From Lachnospiraceae bacterium UBA3762 (lineage in GTDB: Bacteria; Bacillota; Clostridia; Lachnospirales; Lachnospiraceae), in assembly GCA_002371615.1 (NCBI GenBank), contig DFGA01000042.1, positions 1 to 64,000 on the forward strand: a stretch of DNA of 64,000 bases. The letters are read 5' to 3'. Shown here piece after piece: positions 1 through 7,742 of the stretch. The translations under genes and the position numbers were made by a program. Below the pieces are notes generated by a model that did not search any database, was not told the origin of the DNA, and saw only the letters and a program-made list of their open reading frames with translations. The stretch's first letter is position 1. Each line of letters begins with the position of its first letter.

Positions 1-1422
1 AAAGATCACAAGGGTCTTGCGGACAGCCTTAAGGATGCAAGAGAAGAGATAATCTCCAAGCATGAGGCGGCATGGGATGACGAGATCAAAAGCGTTAATG
101 AGAATTCCTTCGGGACATATGATGATAGCTGGAATACGTACGTGCGCCGCGCCGATGACAGCGTTGTGAGCTTTGTTAACGAATGCTGCACAGTAGATGA
201 ATACGAAGGCGGATATTATACGACTTACATCGCACATTCGTATTATACCGACAGCGGCAAGGAGATAAAGCTTACGGATATAGTTGATGATGAGGATGCA
301 TTCTATGACCTGATGGCAGATAAAATGGCCGAATATATCGAATATGCATTGAAGAACAAATACGCGGATGATGTTGATTTTGATAAGAATAAAGTCAGAC
401 CCGATATGCTGGATTACTTGAAGGATGGGGGCATTACATGGACGCTTGATCCGCAGGGCATAACATTCTGGGAGGATTCGTACCTTTCGGCTCCCGAAGC
501 CTTTTCAACAACCGTGCTATTCGCCGATGATAAGGATGGCGTGATTTTCAACGAAGAGTTTGCAAATGATGTAAGAGATGAGTGGATATCGCAGTCTCCG
601 GAGGCTAACGGTTCGTATTTCGATATAGATGACAGCGGAAAGCTTGAATTTGTCCAGGCATATCCCTTGTATGAAGTGAGAGATTTTGAAGATTCAACAG
701 AGTTTTTCATCAACAGATATGAAGTACATATCGGCTCTGCCAATGAAGAGATCATGCTTGATATGCCAGGCGGTACGGATTTTCTTGATTTCTTCTATGT
801 GCATAGGGACGGCAGGACATATCTTCTTGAGAGTGACTACGAATATGACACCTACTCAACATATATATTTACAGTCGAGGGTCGCGGACTGGAGGAAGCA
901 GGTTTTATTGCAGCAAGGTTTGAGACAACAGAACCGAACGGGGAAACGTATGCCCCTTATTATATTCCGACGGATCTTTCCAATATCCGCATGATGCTTG
1001 ATCCTAATGCAACAGATGGTGGCACATGCACGATTAGTATCAATAAAAACGGAAGGATCGAGAACACCGGGAAAGGTTCTGCTGCATCAGTTGGCCAAAA
1101 GACGGAAGAGAATGAAAGCACCGAAGAGACCGGATGGGACGATACATCGGAGGATCATACCATACCGGAGTATTTTATCTATGTAATATCACCTGACGGA
1201 TATGCAAACCTCCGCACAGGTCCGGGTACCGAGTATGATGTTATATGTCAGATACCAACCGGCGATTCCATGGAGGTATATCGTGAGACTGCCACGGATA
1301 AAAAGGGTAACAAGTGGATGAAGGTAGCGTACTGGCATCCTGAGGGAACATCTCAACTCGACGGATCCAATGAACAGGGAATAACAGAGATCGGATGGAT
1401 TGCGGAATCTCAAGTTGAATAG
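1..1422 (+). CDS. Secreted protein with DUF3298-like region and C-terminal SH3b domain (5' end outside window)
   Basis: The reading frame is open from the first base, so the start lies upstream; 473 codons are visible. A GTG at 142 is in frame but has no ribosome site. Early residues (a Y-rich YYTTYIAHSYYTDSGKEI stretch, then LTDIV and an acidic helix) resemble the DUF3298/RsiV-type fold of exported Firmicutes proteins. The last 80 residues, after an acidic Ser/Glu/Thr linker, form a bacterial SH3 domain (core YANLRTGPGTEYDV and a final GWIAESQVE). SH3b domains usually bind cell-wall peptides, so an envelope role is likely. The next gene starts 20 bases downstream and is probably cotranscribed. 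The signal peptide cannot be seen. Confidence 0.7.
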   Translation, partial: KDHKGLADSLKDAREEIISKHEAAWDDEIKSVNENSFGTYDDSWNTYVRRADDSVVSFVNECCTVDEYEGGYYTTYIAHSYYTDSGKEIKLTDIVDDEDAFYDLMADKMAEYIEYALKNKYADDVDFDKNKVRPDMLDYLKDGGITWTLDPQGITFWEDSYLSAPEAFSTTVLFADDKDGVIFNEEFANDVRDEWISQSPEANGSYFDIDDSGKLEFVQAYPLYEVRDFEDSTEFFINRYEVHIGSANEEIMLDMPGGTDFLDFFYVHRDGRTYLLESDYEYDTYSTYIFTVEGRGLEEAGFIAARFETTEPNGETYAPYYIPTDLSNIRMMLDPNATDGGTCTISINKNGRIENTGKGSAASVGQKTEENESTEETGWDDTSEDHTIPEYFIYVISPDGYANLRTGPGTEYDVICQIPTGDSMEVYRETATDKKGNKWMKVAYWHPEGTSQLDGSNEQGITEIGWIAESQVE

Positions 1423-1442
1423 TTAGATATGAGGGCAAACAG

Positions 1443-2036
1443 ATGGGCGACTTTATATTTGATGCGATAAGCGAATCGGTCACGAAATGGGCAAGGAAAA
1501 CAGGCAAGCCGGTATTCGGGATAGGTTGTTTGATTGCGGCGGTATTATTATTTGTTTTTGCTGCAAAAGAAGGGTTGGGCTATATCAGCTATATGTCAAA
1601 ACCGAATAGGTTTTCCGTAGATGAATCTATAAGTTATGAGGACTTAAGTGAAAGAAGAGGCGGATATGTGGACGAGAACAAGAGGAATCACGAGTATCTT
1701 GTTACGCGCACATATACAGTGGACGGAGAGACATATACTTATGAAACAAAAGAAAAAGGGATTCCTGTATCTTATACACATGCATTCTGGCGGGATGAGA
1801 ATGGTGTTGTTCATAAGGGCAGCAGCGGAGGAGGGCTTGGAGCTATAATATGGATCGTTTTAGGACTCCTTGCCATATACTGTGGAGTTTTTGATATCAA
1901 GCAATTTTATAAAAAGAAAGGCACTCCCCAGGAGATTAAGAACCGCAAAAAGAAATCAAGAGAGGAGGCAAGATCTATTGTGGAATTAAACAAACGTGAA
2001 CGGGAAAGACAGTTGAAGCAACAAAACAAGGATTAA
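1443..2036 (+). CDS. Two-TM membrane protein of unknown function (DUF3592-like layout)
   Basis: This 197-residue protein has a short amphipathic N-terminus, a first membrane helix at about residues 24-44 (GIGCLIAAVLLFVFAA), an extracytoplasmic region of about 85 residues with a predicted beta segment (VTRTYTVDGETYTYETK), a second helix at about 134-152 and a highly basic Lys/Arg/Glu cytoplasmic tail. This TM-beta-TM layout recalls DUF3592 proteins, but I cannot confirm membership. It lies 20 bases after the SH3b-domain gene, so a shared transcript and an envelope location are likely. Confidence 0.6.
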   Translation: MGDFIFDAISESVTKWARKTGKPVFGIGCLIAAVLLFVFAAKEGLGYISYMSKPNRFSVDESISYEDLSERRGGYVDENKRNHEYLVTRTYTVDGETYTYETKEKGIPVSYTHAFWRDENGVVHKGSSGGGLGAIIWIVLGLLAIYCGVFDIKQFYKKKGTPQEIKNRKKKSREEARSIVELNKRERERQLKQQNKD

Positions 2037-2135
2037 AGAATATAAGTAGGGTTACAGATATGTAGTTATGCTTGTATCGGCAACAGACTGACAATTCCTA
2101 ACGAGCTTAAAAAGCGGGCGCTAAAGGATAAAGAA

Positions 2136-3128
2136 TCATAATCTCTTGAGATCGCTTATGAACGAAGGATACACCGTCTGATCGGTCATGAATTCAAATT
2201 GTAATGACTGGATCTTCGCATCCCCGTAAATGGTGCCTGAGACAGTGATATGTCCGCATCCGTCTCCTGTAAAGCGTATCGTTGAATCATATGCCAGTTC
2301 CCGGAAAACAGCCTCATCGGTTTTAAAATTGACCAGTTCTTCAAGCTGTGTGATCAGTTCCTTGATATCCTTGTAATCGCATTCGCAGCAATGACTCTGC
2401 CCCGAAAACTCCCCGGAACGAACCTTCATGGTAAAAGAGCAGTTATAAGGATTGCCGGATTTCTCGTCTTCCTCGCTGTGGGAAAAGCATCTGATCTCAA
2501 AAAAGTCATCGCCGTATTTCAATCTTGCAGTACCGGGTGTGCTCATCTTTGTCCTGACCTCCTTGGGATAATCATCAATGTCAGTCCTGATCGGCATTGT
2601 ATCCACACCGATCGGAATGTTGTTACGAAGATATGCCTCAAGAATCTGTGCAGGCGTATCAAATACTCCGATATCCTCTGTCCATTCATAGATACAGTAT
2701 AGTTTTGAATCCTCTCCGATGTAGACAAGTGCAGGGTAGGTATAACCGACCTCTCCGATGGGGCAGATATTCTGACCGGTAAATTCCCGTACCGTTTCGA
2801 TGTCATCCATTGCCCAATCAAGCCTTCTCAGCATATCCTTTTCGGTTTCAACAGGGTCAAAAGCACTGGAATAATAAAAATCGGTAATGGTATCAAAGCA
2901 GTTCAGGGAAATATCCTTGTTGCGTTTTGGATCTGTAAGCATGATGTAGCTGTTGCGATAGGCCCCGCCGTACTGTTTGAAATAGTCTATAGCCGAAGGA
3001 AGCAGCTCAATCCCGGCTTTTTCGTACAACGCAATAAAGCCTGCAACCTCTTTTTCGCTTACCGGAGTGCAGACCAGTCGTATTGCTTCATTCAAACGTT
3101 CTATCAGTGTTCCGCTTAATTCGATCAT
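2136..3128 (-). CDS. SUKH-family immunity protein with C-terminal WapI-like domain
   Basis: 330 residues. Residues 1-170 match the SUKH-3/SMI1-KNR4 pattern: an N-terminal helix pair, the IELLPSAIDYFKQYGG motif, and CPIGEVGYTYPALVYIGED followed by an aromatic strand. SUKH proteins neutralise polymorphic nuclease or deaminase toxins. Residues 190-330 are beta-rich (ARLKYGDDFFEIRCFSH, FTMKVRSGEFSG) and look like the WapI-type immunity domain, so this may be a two-domain immunity protein. No toxin gene lies next to it, so it may be an orphan. The ATG at 3128 has no ribosome site, but a TATAAT box on the minus strand (3138-3143) lies nine bases upstream, suggesting a leaderless transcript. Confidence 0.65.
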   Translation of the reverse strand: MIELSGTLIERLNEAIRLVCTPVSEKEVAGFIALYEKAGIELLPSAIDYFKQYGGAYRNSYIMLTDPKRNKDISLNCFDTITDFYYSSAFDPVETEKDMLRRLDWAMDDIETVREFTGQNICPIGEVGYTYPALVYIGEDSKLYCIYEWTEDIGVFDTPAQILEAYLRNNIPIGVDTMPIRTDIDDYPKEVRTKMSTPGTARLKYGDDFFEIRCFSHSEEDEKSGNPYNCSFTMKVRSGEFSGQSHCCECDYKDIKELITQLEELVNFKTDEAVFRELAYDSTIRFTGDGCGHITVSGTIYGDAKIQSLQFEFMTDQTVYPSFISDLKRL

Positions 3129-3137
3129 AGCGAGATG

Positions 3138-3166
3138 ATTATATCACGGCAGGCGACCACAAATAA
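3138..3166 (-). promoter_or_regulatory. Promoter of the SUKH gene, probably giving a leaderless mRNA
   Basis: On the minus strand the -10 is TATAAT (3138-3143) and the -35 is a weak TTATTT (3161-3166), 17 bases apart. Only nine bases separate the -10 from the ATG at 3128, and no Shine-Dalgarno sequence fits between them. Confidence 0.45.
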
Positions 3167-3639
3167 ACAGGAGCCGCGATTTTGAGGACTTCAGTGAACG
3201 ATTATCGAAAACAACAAAACCCCAGCGATTCAGAAAGTTCAGATCTCCGGGGTTGTTTGAGAGCATTTCAACAGTCGATTGCCATTATGTGTTATACTGT
3301 GTTAGCAGAATTTCTTGCCCTTGTATTTGCCCTTATGAGCATCCATTGCTCATATAAAACGACATAACACAAGAGAAAGCATAAGGGAAGGCTTACGAGC
3401 ATAAATTCCAGTGTTTTCAAGGCTTTTCGGATATGCAGGTAACAGATTATAAAAGCAGGTGAAGCCTGTCGGGAAAGCAGATATCCAATCGGAAGATAAA
3501 CTGTAAAAACTTTACTAACATCAGAAGAGATAAAGGAAAAACTGATAAATAAAGGTATTCCATTTGAGGAATACAAAGATGAAAGAGGAGCTGACAAAAC
3601 TTCTCGGAAACAGAGATGTGGAGATTGTTATAGAAAAAT

Positions 3640-3729
3640 ATGAATAAGAATGAGAGCAAATATTTTAAATCAGCTGAGAAGATGCATAATGCGTTGATAA
3701 CACTCCTTGATAGTAACACGTGGATTTAA
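3640..3729 (+). pseudogene. TetR-family regulator N-terminal remnant
   Basis: The 29 residues MNKNESKYFKSAEKMHNALI followed by TLLDSNTWI resemble the first helix of a Clostridia TetR subfamily, which normally continues into ITVKEIC and NRSTFYLHYE. Here the frame stops at TAA exactly where the inverted yhcG cassette begins (shared core CGTGGATTT at 3719). No recognition helix or ligand domain follows on either side. I infer truncation by insertion or deletion. A short unrelated ORF cannot be excluded. Confidence 0.35.
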
Positions 3730-3733
3730 CCTG

Positions 3734-4640
3734 TTATTCCTTCTTCTTTTCAAATCCCTCTAAATTCAACTCGCGCCTAAGTTCATCTTTTGTTGGCATG
3801 TATGGAAGATATTTTGCTGCGAAGATCTGTTTATTATCTTCCGGCAGTGTATATTCTACAAGAGTATCACTTTTATCAGCACATAGGACAATCCCAATGG
3901 GAGGATTATCTCCTTCATTCATCATCTGTCTTGTGTAATAATTCACATACATCTGCATTTGACCGATATCCTGATGAGTAAGATCGCCAATCTTCAAATC
4001 TATCAACACAAAGCATTTCAGAATGTAGTTGTAGAAAACCAGATCAATATAGAAATGACGACCATCAACGTTAAAGTGTTTCTGCCTAGACACAAAGGAG
4101 TATCCTCTCCCGAGTTCCAACAAAAACTTTTGCAAGTGATCTATCAGAGCCTGTTCCAATTCGGATTCGTAAAAATGTTCATTTGCAGGAAGATCCAGAA
4201 ACTCGAGAACATAGGGGTCTTTGATGATCTTTTCATACTCGGGCTTTGGCTCTAATGAATCTATCTCTTCAGATACACTTCCTTTATCCTTGCTCGCAAG
4301 TATTCTTTGATAATAAAAAGAGTTGATCTGACGGTCAAGCTGCCTTGAACTCCAACCGCACTTTACGGTTTCTTCAAGGTAGAAATCCCTGGCATCTTCA
4401 TCTTCAACACGCATCAGGCTGCGATAATGGGTCCAGCTCAATTCCGAACGCAGCGCGTTCGCATTCTCCACAGGCTTCATAAATACGTTTTCCTATATTC
4501 CAATAAGCTTCTACCATGGCAGAGTTAACTGCCACAGTAATCTGCTTCTGGGCAGCTACTATATATCCACGAACGGCATCATAGGTTTTCTGATCAACAA
4601 GATTAGTAGAATCGTTTGGCATAAGCTCATTATCAGGCAT
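3734..4640 (-). pseudogene. yhcG: Broken yhcG (DUF1016, PD-(D/E)XK nuclease) gene
   Basis: Two overlapping frames encode parts of one YhcG/DUF1016 protein. The first (from ATG 4640, ribosome site AAAGAGGTGG) gives the N-terminal domain through AMVEAYWNIGKRIYEACGE. The second (from about 4480) resumes at ALRSELSWTHYRSLMRVE and runs to the C-terminal nuclease domain (DGRHFYIDLVFYN, FVLIDLKIGDLTHQDIGQM). About 40 residues normally present between these motifs are missing and the frame shifts at the junction, which sits on a GCGCTGCG microhomology. The nuclease part (248 residues) still has its D and DLK residues, so a truncated product is possible. YhcG proteins are found with restriction systems and mobile DNA. 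Confidence 0.7.
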
Positions 4641-4739
4641 TAATACCACCTCTTTCTTTTTACAAAAGACATAATAAGGTTTGTCATATTATATCATGCT
4701 GTATGGTGCAAATCCACGCGAGTTTATATCCTGCTTTTG

Positions 4740-4768
4740 TTGACAAAGAAGCTGATATTTATTATATT
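4740..4768 (+). promoter_or_regulatory. Strong promoter of the surface protein gene
   Basis: TTGACA (4740-4745), a 17-base spacer and TATATT (4763-4768) form a near-consensus sigma-A promoter. Transcription would start near 4775, giving a leader of about 107 bases before the ATG at 4882. Confidence 0.6.
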
Positions 4769-4792
4769 ATCAGAGTATAGATGATTTCAGGG

Positions 4793-4835
4793 AACGCCCG
4801 TAATATTGAGCCCATTTAATGTTCGGACGTTTTTT
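4793..4835 (+). terminator. Terminator-like hairpin inside the leader
   Basis: AACGCCCG (4793-4800) pairs with CGGACGTT (4824-4831) with one C-A mismatch, and the right arm runs into a T tract ending at 4835. It lies between the promoter and the gene, so it could attenuate transcription. The in-frame ATG at 4819 falls inside this hairpin, which argues against that start. Confidence 0.4.
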
Positions 4836-4881
4836 GTATATAGGAGTTCATAGAGATAATTCAGATTGGAGAGGAAGACAT

Positions 4882-6855
4882 ATGAGAGAGTATCAGAAAA
4901 ACACTGATAAACAGGCGCTTTCCGGCTATCGGGGGGGGTATAGTGCACGCCCTTTAAGGCGTATCTTAACGACATTTCTTGGTATTACAATCCTGACTAC
5001 AACATTCATAACAGCGCTGCTTCCGGCAACGGATATACCTGTGTATGCTACTACAGGCAATGCGATTAATATCGTAACAAATGGCTCGGGAACCGGAATA
5101 GAAAAGGGCGATCATATCTATTACGGAACGAAGACAGATGCCTATGTCTACAAAGAATCCGGGGACGGAGACGGAACTGATCCATATTGGAGAGTTCTTG
5201 ACGCCTCAAAAGATAATGCAGGCAACAGTAAAGCCATGTTTGTTATGGCAGAGAGCCTGTGGGGAACCGGCGACTCAGAGGGCAATGTATATTTCGATCA
5301 TAGCGATCCGTATTCAAATGCATGGCAGGGAAGTGATGCACAGAGATGGTGTGGTACTTTCAGGGATGCGGTATTTTCATCAAACGAGAAGAGCGCGATA
5401 AAAAACGTATCAAAACATGATGATCCGGGAACCCTTTACGAATTAAACTGGGTTGAAAGTTCCCTTATTAATGAAAAGGTTTTCTTCCTTTCAGTAAAGG
5501 AAGTCTATGATTATATAAGCCAAACAGAGGGACCTGCCTTGAAGGCAAAATACAACGGTACTGACCGTGACTGGTGGCTCCGCTCTCCTCTTAATAGTGC
5601 TTACAATAACAACGCGGGTTTCGTCGCCAATGGCTTCGTGGACTGGGACAATGTCAATACTGGGTATGCTGCGCGGCCCGCTTTTAATATAGATCTTGAA
5701 TCTGTAATCCTCACATCTGCCGCCGAAGGCGGCAAAAATCCCGGCACCGGAGGTGACGGCACACTAAATTCCGTAGATTCGGGGGAAGTTAGCAAGTGGA
5801 AGCTGACGGTTCTTGACAGCAGCCGAAACGGGTTTACCGCATCAGCACCTGAAGCGGACTGTACGGCCCCGGAAGGGTATACTTCATGGACTGTTCCCGT
5901 AACATATTCAGGCGCAAAATCCGGTTTGGAAACAGAGCATGTCTCCGCCATCCTTACGGACAGTGACGGGAATGCATTGTATTACGGACATATCGCAACC
6001 AACAGTGCAGGCGGAACTAAAGATCTTACCATTCCAACAGGACTTCCAAAAGGCACCTACACGTTAAATGTTTTCAGCGAACAGGTAAATGGCAATAATG
6101 AAACGGATTACGCGAGCCCGCTAAAGACGATAACGCTTACCGTCACAGAAGCAGACACCGAACAGGTTGAGACACCGACATTCTCTCCTGCGGCGGGAAC
6201 ATATACTGAAGCACAGAACGTTAAGATCTCGTGCGCGACAGAAGGAGCAACGATCCACTACACAACGGATGGAACTGCTCCTACAGCTGACAGCTCGACT
6301 TACATTAGTCCCATCAACGTCAGCGGTACAACAACCATCAAGGCTATCGCGGTAAAGACCGGTATGACAGACAGTAGCGTGGCATCGGCAAGATATACGA
6401 TATCAAAGGATAAGCCCAAGCCGGATCCTAAAGAGGATGATGATGATGATGAAGAGGAAAACAAAGAGCCGGAAAAACCTGCAGCAGTAAATCCCGACAC
6501 GGTTGAAGGATTCTTTGCTGTAAGCGGACAGCCTGTTCCCGGAGTTGCGATGGGTAAGACCGTACAGGGGGTTGCGGCGCAGGCGGTATTTAATGCAACC
6601 CGCCCTGCAGGATTTTTACAAGCATTTACCTTCAACATGGCCATAAATGGTAAGGTTGATTATACTCCCAAGAACGGCGCACTTACTATCATCATCCCGA
6701 AGGAATACCGGAAAGCGGGCAGAACATTCGCTATCATGGCGCTTGATAAGAACGGTAAGGCATGGACATTTGCCGATACCGACACGAATCCCAATACAGT
6801 GACTGCGACCATCAATGTTGAAGGTTATGCATTTGCTCTTATTTACAAGGATTGA
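4882..6855 (+). CDS. Exported surface protein: DUF6273 domain plus chitobiase-like/FN3 domain
   Basis: I chose ATG 4882 because GGAGAGGAAG lies just before it; the protein is then 657 residues. A basic N-terminus and hydrophobic helix (about 27-48, ending PVYA) form an export signal. Residues about 75-275 carry the DUF6273 pattern (PYWRVLDAS, DRDWWLRSPLNS, GYAARPAFNIDL). A beta domain follows, then a CHB_HEX_C/FN3-type module (ATIHYTTDGTAPT and TTTIKAIAVKTG) at about 430-510. After an Asp/Glu/Lys linker comes a C-terminal beta domain with no LPXTG motif. The role is probably surface adhesion or sugar binding. A run of eight G at 4931-4938, in codons 17-19, could slip and switch the gene off. 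Confidence 0.75.
   Translation: MREYQKNTDKQALSGYRGGYSARPLRRILTTFLGITILTTTFITALLPATDIPVYATTGNAINIVTNGSGTGIEKGDHIYYGTKTDAYVYKESGDGDGTDPYWRVLDASKDNAGNSKAMFVMAESLWGTGDSEGNVYFDHSDPYSNAWQGSDAQRWCGTFRDAVFSSNEKSAIKNVSKHDDPGTLYELNWVESSLINEKVFFLSVKEVYDYISQTEGPALKAKYNGTDRDWWLRSPLNSAYNNNAGFVANGFVDWDNVNTGYAARPAFNIDLESVILTSAAEGGKNPGTGGDGTLNSVDSGEVSKWKLTVLDSSRNGFTASAPEADCTAPEGYTSWTVPVTYSGAKSGLETEHVSAILTDSDGNALYYGHIATNSAGGTKDLTIPTGLPKGTYTLNVFSEQVNGNNETDYASPLKTITLTVTEADTEQVETPTFSPAAGTYTEAQNVKISCATEGATIHYTTDGTAPTADSSTYISPINVSGTTTIKAIAVKTGMTDSSVASARYTISKDKPKPDPKEDDDDDEEENKEPEKPAAVNPDTVEGFFAVSGQPVPGVAMGKTVQGVAAQAVFNATRPAGFLQAFTFNMAINGKVDYTPKNGALTIIIPKEYRKAGRTFAIMALDKNGKAWTFADTDTNPNTVTATINVEGYAFALIYKD
4931..4938 (+). 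repeat. Poly-G tract (G8) near the start of the surface protein gene
   Basis: Eight consecutive G lie 49 bases after the chosen ATG. Gain or loss of one base would shift the frame before the signal peptide, the usual layout of slipped-strand phase variation. Confidence 0.6.
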
Positions 6856-6880
6856 GCATAATTACCGAAAGCAATAAACC

Positions 6881-6905
6881 AAGGGCGCGTCTTCGGACGT
6901 ACCTT
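6881..6905 (+). terminator. Hairpin with UUCG tetraloop after the surface protein gene
   Basis: GCGTC-TTCG-GACGT, flanked by AAGG and CCTT, forms an imperfect stem with a stable UUCG loop 25 bases after the stop codon. The T tract is poor (CCTTTAATATG), so this may be an inefficient terminator or a 3' stabiliser. Confidence 0.4.
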
Positions 6906-7043
6906 TAATATGCGCATTTTGGGGTATTACATACAGAGGGGAGGTGAGAAGGTTACAATCTGAAAGGAGCGTGGTTACAAATGGTTATCAACAAAGATCT
7001 TGCGTATCTGCGATCTGCGGTGCTTTTTAGATTACTTAGCACC

Positions 7044-7072
7044 TTGAAATCGTAGTCATACTACGATATAAT
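7044..7072 (+). promoter_or_regulatory. Toxin-antitoxin promoter with palindromic operator filling the spacer
   Basis: TTGAAA (7044-7049) and TATAAT (7067-7072) are separated by exactly 17 bases, and those 17 bases are the perfect palindrome TCGTAGT-CAT-ACTACGA (7050-7066). A protein bound there would block RNA polymerase. This fits autoregulation by a Phd-type antitoxin. Confidence 0.65.
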
Positions 7073-7100
7073 TTGTCTATCAGATTATTGGAGGTGTCAT

Positions 7101-7379
7101 ATGCTTGCAATTCAGGAGACAATCCGTCCCTCTGCAGATCTAAGGAATCACTACAATGAGATTTCAAAACAGTGCAGGGAAGGCAATGAGGCTGTTATTA
7201 TAACTGTAAACGGAAGAGGCGATACTGTTTCGCTTTCATACGAAGATTATAAGAACATGAAATCAAGGATCGAGCTTCTTGAAGTTCTCGGGGAGGCTGA
7301 CGATGATGTGAGAAATGGTCGGGTTGCTCCTATAAGTGAGACATTTGATGATCTACGCGCTATTCTTAAGGAGGGTTGA
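7101..7379 (+). CDS. Phd/YefM-family antitoxin
   Basis: 92 residues behind a good ribosome site (TTGGAGGTGTCAT). The N-terminal half has the Phd/YefM fold: a helix pair with RNHYNEISKQC, then a strand (AVIITVNGRGDTVSLSYEDYKNM) resembling the family's xxITxNGxxxxxLxSxxxY motif. The C-terminal part (ETFDDLRAILKEG) would wrap around and neutralise the toxin. Its stop codon overlaps or abuts the toxin start. The upstream palindrome in the promoter spacer is the likely operator, repressed by antitoxin alone or by the complex. Confidence 0.8.
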   Translation: MLAIQETIRPSADLRNHYNEISKQCREGNEAVIITVNGRGDTVSLSYEDYKNMKSRIELLEVLGEADDDVRNGRVAPISETFDDLRAILKEG

Positions 7380-7381
7380 TT

Positions 7382-7699
7382 TTGAAATATAAAATCGTCC
7401 GCACTGATACAGCGGATGCCCTCATAAGAAGAATAGTTCTGTATGTTGCAGATAAGTTTGACAATGAAACGGCACTGGATAAACTTGATGAACTTGAATC
7501 ATCTATCATGACTCTTGCTGATAATCCATATATCGGTGAGGAACCGAGATATCCTGTTCTTAAAAGGCAAGGCTACAGAGTTCTTATAACTAAAAAGGAT
7601 CTTGTGTTCTATAAGATTGATGAGGACAAAAAAATCGTGACCATCTATGCTGTTACAGATCAAAGACAGGACTATTTAAGCATAATCAGGGGATTATAA
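7382..7699 (+). CDS. RelE/ParE-family toxin
   Basis: The start is probably TTG 7382, because AAGGAGG (about 7368-7374) sits at the right distance; the TTG at 7376 is too close. The 105-residue product MKYKIVRTDTADALIRRI... has the RelE/ParE plan: an N-terminal strand, two long helices, then beta strands (RYPVLKRQGYRVLITKKDLVFYKIDED, VTIYAVTDQRQDY). Basic residues in the YRV strand and the final R-Q-D-Y are typical of the family. RelE members cut mRNA at the ribosome and ParE members poison gyrase. The sequence alone does not decide between them. It forms an operon with the upstream Phd-type antitoxin. Confidence 0.78.
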   Translation: MKYKIVRTDTADALIRRIVLYVADKFDNETALDKLDELESSIMTLADNPYIGEEPRYPVLKRQGYRVLITKKDLVFYKIDEDKKIVTIYAVTDQRQDYLSIIRGL

Positions 7700-7742
7700 A
7701 TCATTAGGCTTTATCAGCCAATAATACTTCGGAGGAAATCAT

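Larger units (their letters stand above)
3129..3733. other. Gene-poor accessory stretch with remnants
   Basis: About 600 bases without an intact gene. The region contains the SUKH promoter, a hairpin (ATGAGCA facing TGCTCAT around 3335-3355) and degraded coding fragments. One is a 22-codon ORF from an ATG near 3579, which overlaps in another frame a longer Lys/Glu-rich open stretch. The last is a TetR-like N-terminus at 3640-3729. It reads as decayed coding DNA rather than a regulatory region. Confidence 0.4.

Noticed and set aside
2088..2141. Short open stretch LTIPNELKKRALKDKES like a ribbon-helix-helix antitoxin end
   Set aside because: Only 17 residues, no start codon or upstream homology in frame; too short to support a remnant.
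3182..3367. 61-codon ORF in the accessory gap
   Set aside because: No ribosome site, no family resemblance, and the region is decayed.
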